The notes below the pieces were generated by a model, which was not told where the DNA came from, ran no database searches, and saw nothing but the letters and a program-made list of their open reading frames with translations. This document shows, in pieces, positions 15,979-24,632 of a DNA stretch of 51,012 bases. The DNA is from Cryomorphaceae bacterium (GTDB lineage: Bacteria > Bacteroidota > Bacteroidia > Flavobacteriales > Flavobacteriaceae), in the NCBI GenBank assembly GCA_003331875.1, contig QOQA01000008.1, positions 1 to 51,012 of the forward strand. Reading direction: 5' to 3'. A program made the position numbers and the translations under genes. Within the stretch, counting starts at the first letter, position 1. Every line of letters begins with the position of its first letter.

Positions 15979-16681
15979 ATGAGATTAAATTACCATCTTC
16001 ATCCCACTTGGCAATATCAAGTCTTTTGGATTGATCTACAAATTTTGACAACCATTCCTCATCATAACTTAAACCGTGGTCATCTAACACCTCTTGCGGG
16101 ACTCCGTCCCATACATTTGGACTGTTTCCTTTATAACCAAGTTCTTTAATTCCGACCTGTGAAGTGAAATATCCTGTTACAGTTAAATTTCTTAAAAGAT
16201 TAAACCATTGGACTTCATCTGGTAAATCACTCATGTCCTGGTTTGGGTCATAATAAGCTATTTTGTCAAGTATTTGTTTTTGTGAATCCTCAGGAATATC
16301 TGTAAACTTTTGGTTAAAACTTAAATCACTTTCCTTATTTATCCAATTGATTCCATCTCTTAAAGGCTTTTGATATGAGGGAATATCTTTCGCTATGAAT
16401 TCGATTAGTTGGACAACTTCAGCCTCCTCTATAGATCCATTCTTGTTGGGTGGTAAGATTAAATTGCATAATTTATTTAGGGTTGTCAATTCTTGATCAG
16501 TAAAAAAATCTTGATTGAAAAGTTGGTCATCATATAATTTTTCTTTTGGTGTTCTACCGTACTGGTATCGAGTTAATGACCTCTTTATTTTTTCTTGAGT
16601 GACACCATAACAACCATTTAGTAAATATGAAGCACCTAAGGCACCAAGAGTTATTGTTTTTATTGAATCTCTTCTTTTCAT
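15977..16681 (-). CDS. Gluconate 2-dehydrogenase subunit 3-like protein (Tat signal)
   Basis: 234 residues. The N-terminus M-K-R-R-D-S-I-K-T-I-T-L-G-A-L-G-A-S is twin-arginine-like and runs into L-N-G-C, a possible lipobox. The body is the helical gluconate_2-dh3 domain (D-F-F-T-D-Q-E-L-T-T-L-N-K-L-C-N-L-I-L-P). In FAD-dependent sugar dehydrogenases this small subunit carries the signal and escorts the unsignalled GMC subunit through the Tat system. Here the GMC gene overlaps its start by one base, so the pair is almost certainly one complex. It is the last gene of a four-gene operon. Confidence 0.85.
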   Translation of the reverse strand: MKRRDSIKTITLGALGASYLLNGCYGVTQEKIKRSLTRYQYGRTPKEKLYDDQLFNQDFFTDQELTTLNKLCNLILPPNKNGSIEEAEVVQLIEFIAKDIPSYQKPLRDGINWINKESDLSFNQKFTDIPEDSQKQILDKIAYYDPNQDMSDLPDEVQWFNLLRNLTVTGYFTSQVGIKELGYKGNSPNVWDGVPQEVLDDHGLSYDEEWLSKFVDQSKRLDIAKWDEDGNLIS

Positions 16682-18399
16682 TAAAAATTTTGTTTTTTAA
16701 ACTCTGAAACAATATGATCAGAAGCTCTCCAAGCTAAAGCCATAATGGTCCATGTTGGGTTTTTATCTGCTTGTGAAACAAAAGGTCCAGCATCAACAAT
16801 AAAAACGTTATCAACATCATGCATTCTTTCAAATTTATCAACAACAGATTCTTTTGGATTGTTACCCATTCTTGTTGTACCAACCTCATGAATAATTTCA
16901 CCAGGTTTAGTTAGACCATAATTTGATTCAATACCAGGCTTGTTCCATAATGGCTGACCACCCATATTATGAATAATTTCTTCAAAAGTATCCTGCATGT
17001 GTTTTGCTTGTTTTATTTCGTGATCTGTCCATTTGTAATTAAATCTTAATACAGGAACACCATATTTATCAACCTTATCTGGATCGATTTCACAATAATT
17101 ACTTTTCATTGCTATTGATTCTCCACGACCAGAAAACCCAATTGTGGATCCATAATATTTTTTCATATCTGATCTTAAAATATCACCATACCCACCAGCT
17201 TTTAATCCGAAGAATTTATTAAAGTGATTTACATTAAAGCCTGTACCATAAGTTGGGGCACCCATACCTCCCCATACCTCGATGTGATAACCTCTGGGAA
17301 AATCTAAACTTTTATTATCAAGCCACCAAGGTGAATATACATGCATTCCTCCAACACCATCTTCATTATAAGTTTTTCTGTTTGTAAGCTGTGGCAAAAA
17401 TGCCATCATGTCGCCACCTGTTGAGTCATGAAGATATTTTCCAACTAAATCACTACTATTACCTAAACCATTTGGGTGTTGTTTAGATTTAGAATTAAGC
17501 AGTATTCTTGCAGAACTGCATGCAGATGCTGCCAAAACTACTACTTTTCCTCTCAATTTATATTCAATACCATCATCTTTATTAATGTAAGATACTCCAG
17601 TAGCTTTTCCCTCCGAGTCAGTTTCAACCGTTCTTACCATTGAATTCACAAAAAGATCAATTTGACCGCCAGCATTTTGAGCAGGGAATATTAAACATGA
17701 TCCGGATGAAAAATCAGCATAAACATTACAACTTCTTGCACAGCCATTGCAATAAAAACATACACCCCTGTCATTATTAATTCTTTTTGTAACTACTGAA
17801 AGTCTTGAGGGTATTACTTTAATATTAGCTTTTCTGGCTGCATTTACATAATACAATTCGTGTAATCTAGGTTTTGGAGGCGGTAAAAAAAAGCCATCAG
17901 GGTCATTATACAAATTTTCTTTAGTTCCAAAAACACCAATTAATTTATCTACTTGGTCATAATAAGGCTTTAAATCATCATAGGTTATTGGCCAATCTTC
18001 ACCCAAACCGTCTACTGATTTTTTTTTAAAATCATTAGGTCCAAATCTTAATGAAATTCTTCCCCAGTGATTAGTTCTTCCACCTAACATTCTAGATCTG
18101 AACCACCTAAAATTAGTATCATCTTTTTGTGTGTAAGGTTCGCCATCAATATCCCAGCCACCATAGGCCTGATCAAAATCTCCAAATGGTCTAGTGCTAC
18201 CCGCACCCCTACGAGGGGATTCCCAAGCCCACTTTAATTGTGTCATTTGTTCAGGGTTTGCTGGGTCATAATATGGTCCCGACTCAACAACAGCTACACT
18301 CAGTCCCGCTTCAGATAAAACCTTAGTAGCCATGCCACCACCAGCACCAGAGCCAACAATTATCACATCATATTGCTTAGAATTTTTTTTTATTTCCAT
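16681..18399 (-). CDS. GMC-family FAD sugar dehydrogenase with four-cysteine motif
   Basis: 572 residues. The FAD site V-I-I-V-G-S-G-A-G-G-G is at 12-22, the GMC signature region around G-G-R-T-N-H-W at 106-112, and the catalytic end segment I-H-E-V-G-T-T-R-M-G and later N-P-T-W-T-I-M-A-L near the C-terminus. Cys214, 217, 220 and 224 form C-x2-C-x2-C-x3-C, recalling the Fe-S ligands of bacterial FAD-glucose dehydrogenase large subunits. There is no own signal peptide; the partner gene supplies a Tat signal. By family it oxidises a sugar hydroxyl, likely C3 of a glycoside given the DUF1080 neighbour. No cytochrome c subunit is encoded nearby. Confidence 0.88.
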   Translation of the reverse strand: MEIKKNSKQYDVIIVGSGAGGGMATKVLSEAGLSVAVVESGPYYDPANPEQMTQLKWAWESPRRGAGSTRPFGDFDQAYGGWDIDGEPYTQKDDTNFRWFRSRMLGGRTNHWGRISLRFGPNDFKKKSVDGLGEDWPITYDDLKPYYDQVDKLIGVFGTKENLYNDPDGFFLPPPKPRLHELYYVNAARKANIKVIPSRLSVVTKRINNDRGVCFYCNGCARSCNVYADFSSGSCLIFPAQNAGGQIDLFVNSMVRTVETDSEGKATGVSYINKDDGIEYKLRGKVVVLAASACSSARILLNSKSKQHPNGLGNSSDLVGKYLHDSTGGDMMAFLPQLTNRKTYNEDGVGGMHVYSPWWLDNKSLDFPRGYHIEVWGGMGAPTYGTGFNVNHFNKFFGLKAGGYGDILRSDMKKYYGSTIGFSGRGESIAMKSNYCEIDPDKVDKYGVPVLRFNYKWTDHEIKQAKHMQDTFEEIIHNMGGQPLWNKPGIESNYGLTKPGEIIHEVGTTRMGNNPKESVVDKFERMHDVDNVFIVDAGPFVSQADKNPTWTIMALAWRASDHIVSEFKKQNF

Positions 18400-19127
18400 T
18401 AATCAAGCTCAAGTATTTTCATGTTTCTATATGAGATAATTCCTGGGTGGTCCTGTATTACCAAATGACCTTTTTTAAATTTCCCAAAATCACCGTGTCT
18501 AAAACTTTTATCCTCATAATTTGAAAATTTTGAATTTTTCACCATTTCATCCCAGCTATCGCCACTCAAACTGAAGTTAGAAACTTTAGTGCCATTATGA
18601 ATTACTTCACCATAATTTTGTCTGTGGTCAATAGTAATCAAAAATGAATTCCAATCACCAGCTTTTTTATTTACATTTTTTTTTGGTGCAATCATATCAT
18701 ATAGTGCACCTGCACTATGCTTAGGGTTTGGCAATGAACCATCAGATTGTCTAAGATCTAAAATCTGTATTTCAGGTCCAGTTGAAAAGGGATGTGTATA
18801 TTTATAGTCCTCATTAACTCCCCACATAAATCCACTATTACCCCCAGGACTGACCGTCCACTCAAAATATATTTTAAAATTTGTGAACTGTTTATCAGTA
18901 ACTAGACTATTGTCTACGTTACCTTTTTTAAATGATGAATTAAAGGTTAAAATTCCTTTCTTATTTGACCAACCTGTTTTGTTATTTGTTTTGTCTTGAT
19001 AATAATGCCAGCCATCTAATCCAATTTCAGGAATTAAAACTTGCCAATCGTTTTTAGAGTCATCTTGAGACAGAGCAATAAAACAAAAAAATACTAAAAA
19101 TAATATTGTTGTAAAGAACTTATTCAT
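18399..19127 (-). CDS. 3-keto-disaccharide hydrolase (DUF1080), secreted
   Basis: 242 residues with a signal peptide (T-T-I-L-F-L-V-F-F-C-F-I-A-L-S-Q). The DUF1080 jellyroll is complete: L-D-G-W-H near 36-40, F-K-I-Y-F-E-W-T near the first third, S-P-G-G-N-S-G-F-M-W-G, P-E-I-Q-I-L-D and the end G-H-L-V-I-Q-D-H-P-G, where the D-H motif is typical. The family cleaves glycosides whose C3 hydroxyl has been oxidised to a ketone. It starts three bases after the Gfo/Idh gene and overlaps the GMC dehydrogenase start by one base, in the order expected for a 3-keto pathway. Confidence 0.88.
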   Translation of the reverse strand: MNKFFTTILFLVFFCFIALSQDDSKNDWQVLIPEIGLDGWHYYQDKTNNKTGWSNKKGILTFNSSFKKGNVDNSLVTDKQFTNFKIYFEWTVSPGGNSGFMWGVNEDYKYTHPFSTGPEIQILDLRQSDGSLPNPKHSAGALYDMIAPKKNVNKKAGDWNSFLITIDHRQNYGEVIHNGTKVSNFSLSGDSWDEMVKNSKFSNYEDKSFRHGDFGKFKKGHLVIQDHPGIISYRNMKILELD

Positions 19128-19130
19128 GTA

Positions 19131-20609
19131 TTAAATATCCCATCCAGGTCTTGAAACTCTACCTACAAATTGGTTGGCTAAATCAAAATTTGTTATTTTC
19201 ATTGAAGCTCCGTCCCATAAAAGTTTTTTTCTTCCGATGTAATTATCGTGTTCTGAAACATGTACAGTATTACTAGAGTATTTTGGTTTTTTAGTTCCAA
19301 TCAACATATAAGATCTTATTGCAAGGTTACCCATTAAAACGGCCTCTGTAAAAGGACCTGCGTATTCAAATGATGCAGACAGGTTTTTATGCTCATTAGA
19401 ATTATAACCTTTTTTACATGCATCAATCCATTTTTTATGATGAATAAAATCTAACATGGGTACTTCGTTTCCAGTTGAATCTGTGCTAAATGAGACTGTT
19501 TTTTCCCCTTTTCTATATAGTTTTGGGTTTATTCCATATGTGCCGCACGAAATAACTCCTTTATCCCCAATCATTATAACCCCATTTCTACTATATTCTT
19601 CTCCTAAAAAATCTTCAGGAGGAATTACATCTGGATGTGAGGGTCTAAGACCTCCATCCATCCACACTAATTCAACTTTAGATTTATTTTTTGATGTTTC
19701 ATCAAAATGAAGTGTAACTATTGATGAAGAAGGACAACCCTCAGGGACATAATTATGGTTCCATGCTTTTTCAAATACAGTTGCAACGCTACATTCAACA
19801 TCTGTTGGATACCCTAGATTAAGAGTTTTGAAAGGGGCATCGAGTAAATGACAGCCCATATCCCCTAATGCACCTGTACCATAATCCCACCATCCTCTCC
19901 AATTAAATGGATGAAGTTCTGTGGTGAAGTCAGTATAATTTGCAGGTCCAAGCCACAAATCCCAATTCAAGTTTTTAGGTTTTTCCTGAGATGATCTTTT
20001 CATTTGAAAACCTTGTGGCCATACAGGTCGATCAGTCCACACATTTATTTTTGAAATTTTTCCAATTAATTGTTTATCAATCCACTCTTGAATTTTTAAT
20101 ATTCCTGAGGATGAACCACCTTGGTTACCCATTTGAGTAACAACTTTATTTTCTTTTGCAAGCTCGGTAAGAGTCCTTGCTTCTTTTATATTGTGAGTTA
20201 ATGGTTTTTGTACATATACATGTAAACCCTTTTTCATTGCGTTTGAAGCAATTACTGCATGTGTATGGTCAGGTGTTGTGACCGTTACTGCGTCTAAATC
20301 TTTTTCATTATCAAGCATCTCTCTGAAGTCTTCATAAAAATTAGCGTTTGGATAATATTTTCTAGATGATGTAACCCCATTCGTAGAATTTTCAGGGTCT
20401 ACATCACAAAGAGCAATCACCCTCTCATTTTTAGCCCAATCACCCATAATGTCTTGTCCTTTACCTCCAATACCAATAGCACCTATATTTAATTGATCAC
20501 TTGGTGATACATATCCATTTCCTCCCAAAACATTTCTGGGAATAATAAAGAAACCTGTTGAAAATAAACTAGACTTTTTTATGAAATTTCTTCTTGTTTT
20601 GTTTTTCAT
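19131..20609 (-). CDS. Gfo/Idh/MocA oxidoreductase with export signal
   Basis: 492 residues from ATG 20609. The frame extends to 20642, but the later ATG gives a proper twin-arginine start, M-K-N-K-T-R-R-N-F-I-K-K. The Rossmann part follows (I-G-A-I-G-I-G-G-K-G-Q-D), then T-T-P-D-H-T-H and H-V-Y-V-Q-K-P-L, which keeps the catalytic Lys of the E-K-P motif with Glu replaced by Gln. The C-terminal half is the long Bacteroidota/Planctomycetes type (W-W-D-Y-G-T-G-A-L-G-D-M-G-C-H). It probably oxidises or reduces a keto-sugar with NAD(P). It leads the four-gene operon; thuA-like lies divergently 40 bases away. Confidence 0.85.
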   Translation of the reverse strand: MKNKTRRNFIKKSSLFSTGFFIIPRNVLGGNGYVSPSDQLNIGAIGIGGKGQDIMGDWAKNERVIALCDVDPENSTNGVTSSRKYYPNANFYEDFREMLDNEKDLDAVTVTTPDHTHAVIASNAMKKGLHVYVQKPLTHNIKEARTLTELAKENKVVTQMGNQGGSSSGILKIQEWIDKQLIGKISKINVWTDRPVWPQGFQMKRSSQEKPKNLNWDLWLGPANYTDFTTELHPFNWRGWWDYGTGALGDMGCHLLDAPFKTLNLGYPTDVECSVATVFEKAWNHNYVPEGCPSSSIVTLHFDETSKNKSKVELVWMDGGLRPSHPDVIPPEDFLGEEYSRNGVIMIGDKGVISCGTYGINPKLYRKGEKTVSFSTDSTGNEVPMLDFIHHKKWIDACKKGYNSNEHKNLSASFEYAGPFTEAVLMGNLAIRSYMLIGTKKPKYSSNTVHVSEHDNYIGRKKLLWDGASMKITNFDLANQFVGRVSRPGWDI

Positions 20610-20649
20610 TAATTTTTTAATAATTTGGGATAAAAGCTCCATTAAATTT

Positions 20650-21399
20650 ATGAAAAAAATTCTAAAAATTTTTATTGTTTTTCTAGCGTTTTCGTCAACA
20701 ATTAATTCTCAAAAATTAGATGAAAAAAAAGTTTTGATAATGTGGGGTGGATGGGAAGGACATAAACCACAACTTTTTGTAAAATATGTTTCAGAATGGT
20801 TAGAAAAAATGGATTATAAATATGTTGTGTCAAAAAAACTAGAAGACTACACAGACTTTAAATATCTTTCTCAATTCGATTTAATTATTCAGTCCGTCAC
20901 AATGAGTGAATTATCAAAAAATCAGGAGAGAGGATTGTTAACTGCGATTAATAGTGGAGTAGGTATTGCAGGAGCGCACGGTGGAATAGCTGACTCATTT
21001 AGAAAACAAACCAATTATCAGTTTATGATTGGTGGACAATGGGTTGAACACCCTGGAAAAATTAAGAAGTTTACAGTCAATTTTTTAAAGGATGAATTAA
21101 CTGAAGGACTTAATGATTTTGAGATTGAAACAGAACAATATTATATGCACTATGATCCGAATATTGAGATAATAGCAACTTCAAAGTTTGATGGTAAACC
21201 ATTTACCCCTAATAACGCAGATTTTCTATTAAATCCAACATGGATAGATGGTGTTGTAATGCCAGTTGCATGGAAAAAAAGATATGGTTTGGGAAAGGTT
21301 TTTAATGTTTCAATTGGGCATGATCCTGAGGAATTTAAAAAACATCCAGATGCATGGAAGTTACTAACACGAGGCTTTATCTGGGCAATGAGAGATTGA
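20650..21399 (+). CDS. Secreted ThuA-like (trehalose utilisation) domain protein
   Basis: 249 residues from ATG 20650. A longer frame begins at 20581 but would run into the divergent operon's start, and the ATG at 20650 gives a good signal peptide (L-K-I-F-I-V-F-L-A-F-S-S-T-I-N-S-Q). The ThuA fold resembles class I glutamine amidotransferases: V-L-I-M-W-G-G-W-E-G-H near the start, G-I-A-G-A-H-G-G-I-A-D in the elbow position and the end W-K-L-L-T-R-G-F-I-W-A. In rhizobia ThuA acts with a Gfo/Idh protein (ThuB) on 3-keto disaccharides, which fits this divergent arrangement. Confidence 0.84.
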   Translation: MKKILKIFIVFLAFSSTINSQKLDEKKVLIMWGGWEGHKPQLFVKYVSEWLEKMDYKYVVSKKLEDYTDFKYLSQFDLIIQSVTMSELSKNQERGLLTAINSGVGIAGAHGGIADSFRKQTNYQFMIGGQWVEHPGKIKKFTVNFLKDELTEGLNDFEIETEQYYMHYDPNIEIIATSKFDGKPFTPNNADFLLNPTWIDGVVMPVAWKKRYGLGKVFNVSIGHDPEEFKKHPDAWKLLTRGFIWAMRD

Positions 21400-22311
21400 T
21401 CAAAACTCAAATAAGATTTCAATTTTTTTAGCTGGAAAATGTTTTTCAATTGTTTTTAAATTTCTTGTAAATCCTATCAAATATCCTCCCCCACCAGAAC
21501 CACAAAGTTTTAAATAGTATTCTTCATTTTCAATACCATCAATCCATAATTTTTTAAAATTATCTGGTAACATCTCTTGGAAGTTAGTAAGTGTTTTTTT
21601 TGATAGATCAATAAAGTTCTTTTCAAACACTTCATAATTGCAGTCTAAAAAGTTTGTAATTGTGTCATTTATAATGCTAACAAAATCATTTTCAAAAAAG
21701 GATTGAAAATTTATATCATCTAATTTTTCGAAAAAAGTTTTAACCAATGTTTGAGTGTTACCTTTTGAGTTAGTATCAATAAGAAAAAGAGCTCTATTAG
21801 AATTGAGATTTTGATTAGGAATATTAATTAACTTAACATTAATTTTTGACTCAACTAGAATAGGCTTTTGAATGTAACAACTCAAAGGGTCAATACCTGA
21901 CGAATTTCCATGAAAGAAGGATTCCATTTGAGATAGAATTGATTTTAAATTATTTATTTCTAACTCTTTTTTATTTTGGTATTTGTAGGAATAATATACA
22001 GCAGCTACAACCGCACCACTACTTCCTAAACCGTAACTTTCAGGAATCGTACTATCAAAATATAAACCATTATCAATATCTGCTTTAAACTTTAAAATAT
22101 TTATTTTATTACCAATAAACTTATTGTCTTTCAAATAGTCAGAAAATGCTTTTAAATTGGCATTTGAAGTTTTTTGGTAATCATCTGCTATTTTTGAGAA
22201 TTTCAGAGAACCAAAATATTTTTTGTATGGGATAACTAATGCTTTTGAGTTTTTTATAACACCATATTCACCAAACAGTAATATTTTTGAAAAAAAAAAT
22301 TTATTACCCAT
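21400..22311 (-). CDS. mvk: Mevalonate kinase (GHMP family)
   Basis: 303 residues from ATG 22311 (a GTG at 22332 is also in frame). It phosphorylates mevalonate for isoprenoid synthesis. GHMP motifs: substrate motif I-L-L-F-G-E-Y-G near the start, ATP motif P-E-S-Y-G-L-G-S-S-G-A in the middle and K-L-C-G-S-G-G-G-G-Y near the C-terminus. The start overlaps the mvaD stop by eight bases. Assignment to mevalonate rather than phosphomevalonate kinase rests on motif style and pairing with mvaD; another GHMP kinase is next to HMG-CoA reductase at 42306. Confidence 0.85.
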   Translation of the reverse strand: MGNKFFFSKILLFGEYGVIKNSKALVIPYKKYFGSLKFSKIADDYQKTSNANLKAFSDYLKDNKFIGNKINILKFKADIDNGLYFDSTIPESYGLGSSGAVVAAVYYSYKYQNKKELEINNLKSILSQMESFFHGNSSGIDPLSCYIQKPILVESKINVKLINIPNQNLNSNRALFLIDTNSKGNTQTLVKTFFEKLDDINFQSFFENDFVSIINDTITNFLDCNYEVFEKNFIDLSKKTLTNFQEMLPDNFKKLWIDGIENEEYYLKLCGSGGGGYLIGFTRNLKTIEKHFPAKKIEILFEF

Positions 22312-23338
22312 TATTAGATTTTGGTCCTTCACTTATTGAGTCGTGAATATATTTTTTATTGCTACAAAATCGTGATAGGTTATTATCAATAAATTTCTTT
22401 ATTTCAATTTCTTCATTTTTAGGATATAATAAGTGCACGTTTGCTCCAGCATCAAGTGTAAAACATATATTTAAGTTAGTTTTCTTTCTATAATTCCAAA
22501 CCTCATTTATAATTTGAAGGGTATTTGGTTTAAATAAAATATAAGGCGTTTTAGATGTCATCATGAGAGCATGCAACATCAATGCTTCCTGTTCAACAAC
22601 TTTAATAAAAGATTTTAAATCTCCTGTTTTAAGGGATTTTTTTAAAATACCAATATTTTCATTTGCTTGATCAACTCTGTCTTTTCTAAAAATATGAGAA
22701 TTCATAAGCTCATGACCATGTGAACTAGAAATCTGTTTTGGCTCATGATCTACGATCAGGATTGTATCCAAGTAGTCAAAAAAAACCTCATGATAGTTTT
22801 TTAATGGGATCGCATAATCGTCACTACTATTCTCAAAATATTTTGTTTTTCCCCAAACAGCAAGAGGTCCGTAGATACTTCTGCAAGCACTGCCTGATCC
22901 TAGTCTTGATATATGAGACGATTTATTAAAAAAATCATTATTATTTTTATTAATAATTTTTTCAATTTCATAGATACACAACGATAAAGAGCTAAATGCA
23001 GAAGCCGATGATGCAATCCCACTACTGTGTGGAAATGTGTTTTCTGACTCTATTTTTAAACTTAACTGATTTATTGATGGACAATGGTCAATTATTCTTT
23101 TAAAGAATACATCTAACTTCTTATTAAATGATTCCTTTTTCTCACTGTGAAAAAAAAATTCGTAATTAAATCCTTTTTTAGATTTTGAGTAAGACACCTT
23201 AGTTTTCGAATGGCAATTATTTAATGTCAAGCTTATTGAGGGATTTATTGGGATCTGGTTTTCTTTTTTACCCCAGTATTTAACCAGTGCGATATTTGAT
23301 GGTGATTTCCAGTTTGTAAAACCTGATTTAATATTCAT
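22304..23338 (-). CDS. mvaD: Diphosphomevalonate decarboxylase
   Basis: 344 residues. It converts mevalonate 5-diphosphate to isopentenyl diphosphate with ATP. The signature N-I-A-L-V-K-Y-W-G-K is at 16-25, followed by N-P-S-I-S-L-T-L, the ATP loop H-S-S-G-I-A-S-S-A-S-A, and G-S-G-S-A-C-R-S-I-Y-G. Also seen are T-L-D-A-G-A-N-V-H-L and the D-H-E-P-K-Q-I-S-S loop. It follows the ferredoxin-reductase gene by 22 bases and overlaps mvk, so it is probably in the apbC-led transcript. Confidence 0.94.
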   Translation of the reverse strand: MNIKSGFTNWKSPSNIALVKYWGKKENQIPINPSISLTLNNCHSKTKVSYSKSKKGFNYEFFFHSEKKESFNKKLDVFFKRIIDHCPSINQLSLKIESENTFPHSSGIASSASAFSSLSLCIYEIEKIINKNNNDFFNKSSHISRLGSGSACRSIYGPLAVWGKTKYFENSSDDYAIPLKNYHEVFFDYLDTILIVDHEPKQISSSHGHELMNSHIFRKDRVDQANENIGILKKSLKTGDLKSFIKVVEQEALMLHALMMTSKTPYILFKPNTLQIINEVWNYRKKTNLNICFTLDAGANVHLLYPKNEEIEIKKFIDNNLSRFCSNKKYIHDSISEGPKSNNG

Positions 23339-23360
23339 CAGTTTTAATTTTTAAGTTTAT

Positions 23361-24410
23361 TCAATTAATAGTTCCTATATCTGTTTTAGCTGGTTTTTTT
23401 ATTGAACCGTCAAAACCATTTATTCCAGAAACCGTGGTATACTTAAGAATATTTTTCTTACCAGGATTAATAAATTGATACGCACTGTGACACATAACAG
23501 CAGCTTCATGAAAGCCAGACAAAATTAGTTTTAATTTTCCGGGGTATGTATTAATATCTCCGACAGCATAAACACCTTCAATATTTGTTTGATAGTCTAG
23601 TGAATTATTAACTCGAATGGCATTTTTTTCAGTTTCAAGACCCCAATCTTTAAAAATATTCATCTTAGGAACAAGTCCAAACAGAGGAATAAAGAAATCT
23701 GTCTCCACATTAATTATTTTTTCACCACTTCTAATATTGATGCTTTGTAATTTTTTTTCACCAAATAATTCAACAACTTGAGCAGGTGTGATTACATCAA
23801 TAATTCCATCGTCTTTCAATTTCTGAACAGTTTTTACAGAGCTGTTAGCTCCTCTAAATTCGTTTCTTCGGTGAATTAGAGTTAGCTTTTTAGCAATTTT
23901 TGATAATTCAATTGTCCAATCAAGAGCGGAATCTCCGCCTCCAGCAATAATTATATTTTTATTTTTAAATTTTTCCTTTTCAATGATTGAATATTGTATT
24001 CCTTTATTCTCAAATTTATCAAGGTCATCTATAGAGGGTTTCCTTGGTTCAAAATTCCCTAGTCCACCAGCAATGACTATAACTTTACCCTGAATTTTAG
24101 TTCCTTTATTTGTTTTTAATATAAAATAGTCCTCTTTCTTTTCCAATTTTTGAGCAATTTCACCTAGAGAAAAATCAGGTGAAAATGGTTTAATTTGATC
24201 CAAGAGATTATCAACCAATTTTCCAGCTAAAATTTCTGGATGTGCTGGAATATCATAAATTGGTTTGTTAGGGTATATTTCTACACACTGACCACCAGGC
24301 TTAGTGAGAGAATCAACCAAATGACATTTCATACCCAGCAGCCCTGCCTCAAAAACAGTAAAAAGGCCTGTTGGACCGGCGCCAATAACAATTAAGTCAG
24401 TTTTTATCAT
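23361..24410 (-). CDS. Ferredoxin-NADP(+) reductase, thioredoxin-reductase-like (type 2)
   Basis: 349 residues. FAD motif V-I-G-A-G-P-T-G-L-F near 8-17, P-G-G-Q-C-V-E-I-Y-P near 38-47, NADPH motif I-A-G-G-G-D-S-A-L-D-W near 155-165, and V-Y-A-V-G-D-I-N-T-Y-P-G-K near the end. It lacks the C-x-x-C of thioredoxin reductase, which together with Q-C-V-E-I-Y marks YumC-type ferredoxin-NADP reductases. It supplies or withdraws electrons from ferredoxin. The ATG overlaps the nifU stop in ATGA. The neighbours apbC and nifU suggest support of Fe-S cluster synthesis. Confidence 0.88.
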   Translation of the reverse strand: MIKTDLIVIGAGPTGLFTVFEAGLLGMKCHLVDSLTKPGGQCVEIYPNKPIYDIPAHPEILAGKLVDNLLDQIKPFSPDFSLGEIAQKLEKKEDYFILKTNKGTKIQGKVIVIAGGLGNFEPRKPSIDDLDKFENKGIQYSIIEKEKFKNKNIIIAGGGDSALDWTIELSKIAKKLTLIHRRNEFRGANSSVKTVQKLKDDGIIDVITPAQVVELFGEKKLQSINIRSGEKIINVETDFFIPLFGLVPKMNIFKDWGLETEKNAIRVNNSLDYQTNIEGVYAVGDINTYPGKLKLILSGFHEAAVMCHSAYQFINPGKKNILKYTTVSGINGFDGSIKKPAKTDIGTIN

Positions 24411-24628
24411 TCAACACTTGTTACTTTTTCAATTTGAGGTAAATGTTTTTTAATAGTCATTTCTACTCCATTTTTTAAAGTCATTTGATTCACAGTACAG
24501 CTTATACAATTGCCTAAGAGTCTGACCTTAACCTCTGTTTCTGTAAATGAAATTAATTCAATATTGCCACCGTCAGATTGTAAAAAGGGTCTAATCTCAT
24601 CTAATGCTTTTTCTATTTGCTCTTTCAT
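24407..24628 (-). CDS. NifU C-terminal domain Fe-S scaffold protein
   Basis: 73 residues consisting only of the NifU C-terminal (Nfu) domain: I-R-P-F-L-Q-S-D-G-G-N-I-E-L near 12-25 and the cluster-binding G-N-C-I-S-C-T-V-N-Q-M near 39-49. Such small proteins carry and transfer [4Fe-4S] clusters in the cytoplasm. It starts four bases after apbC and is coupled to the reductase gene by ATGA, a set typical of this class. Confidence 0.92.
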   Translation of the reverse strand: MKEQIEKALDEIRPFLQSDGGNIELISFTETEVKVRLLGNCISCTVNQMTLKNGVEMTIKKHLPQIEKVTSVE

Positions 24629-24632
24629 AAAA

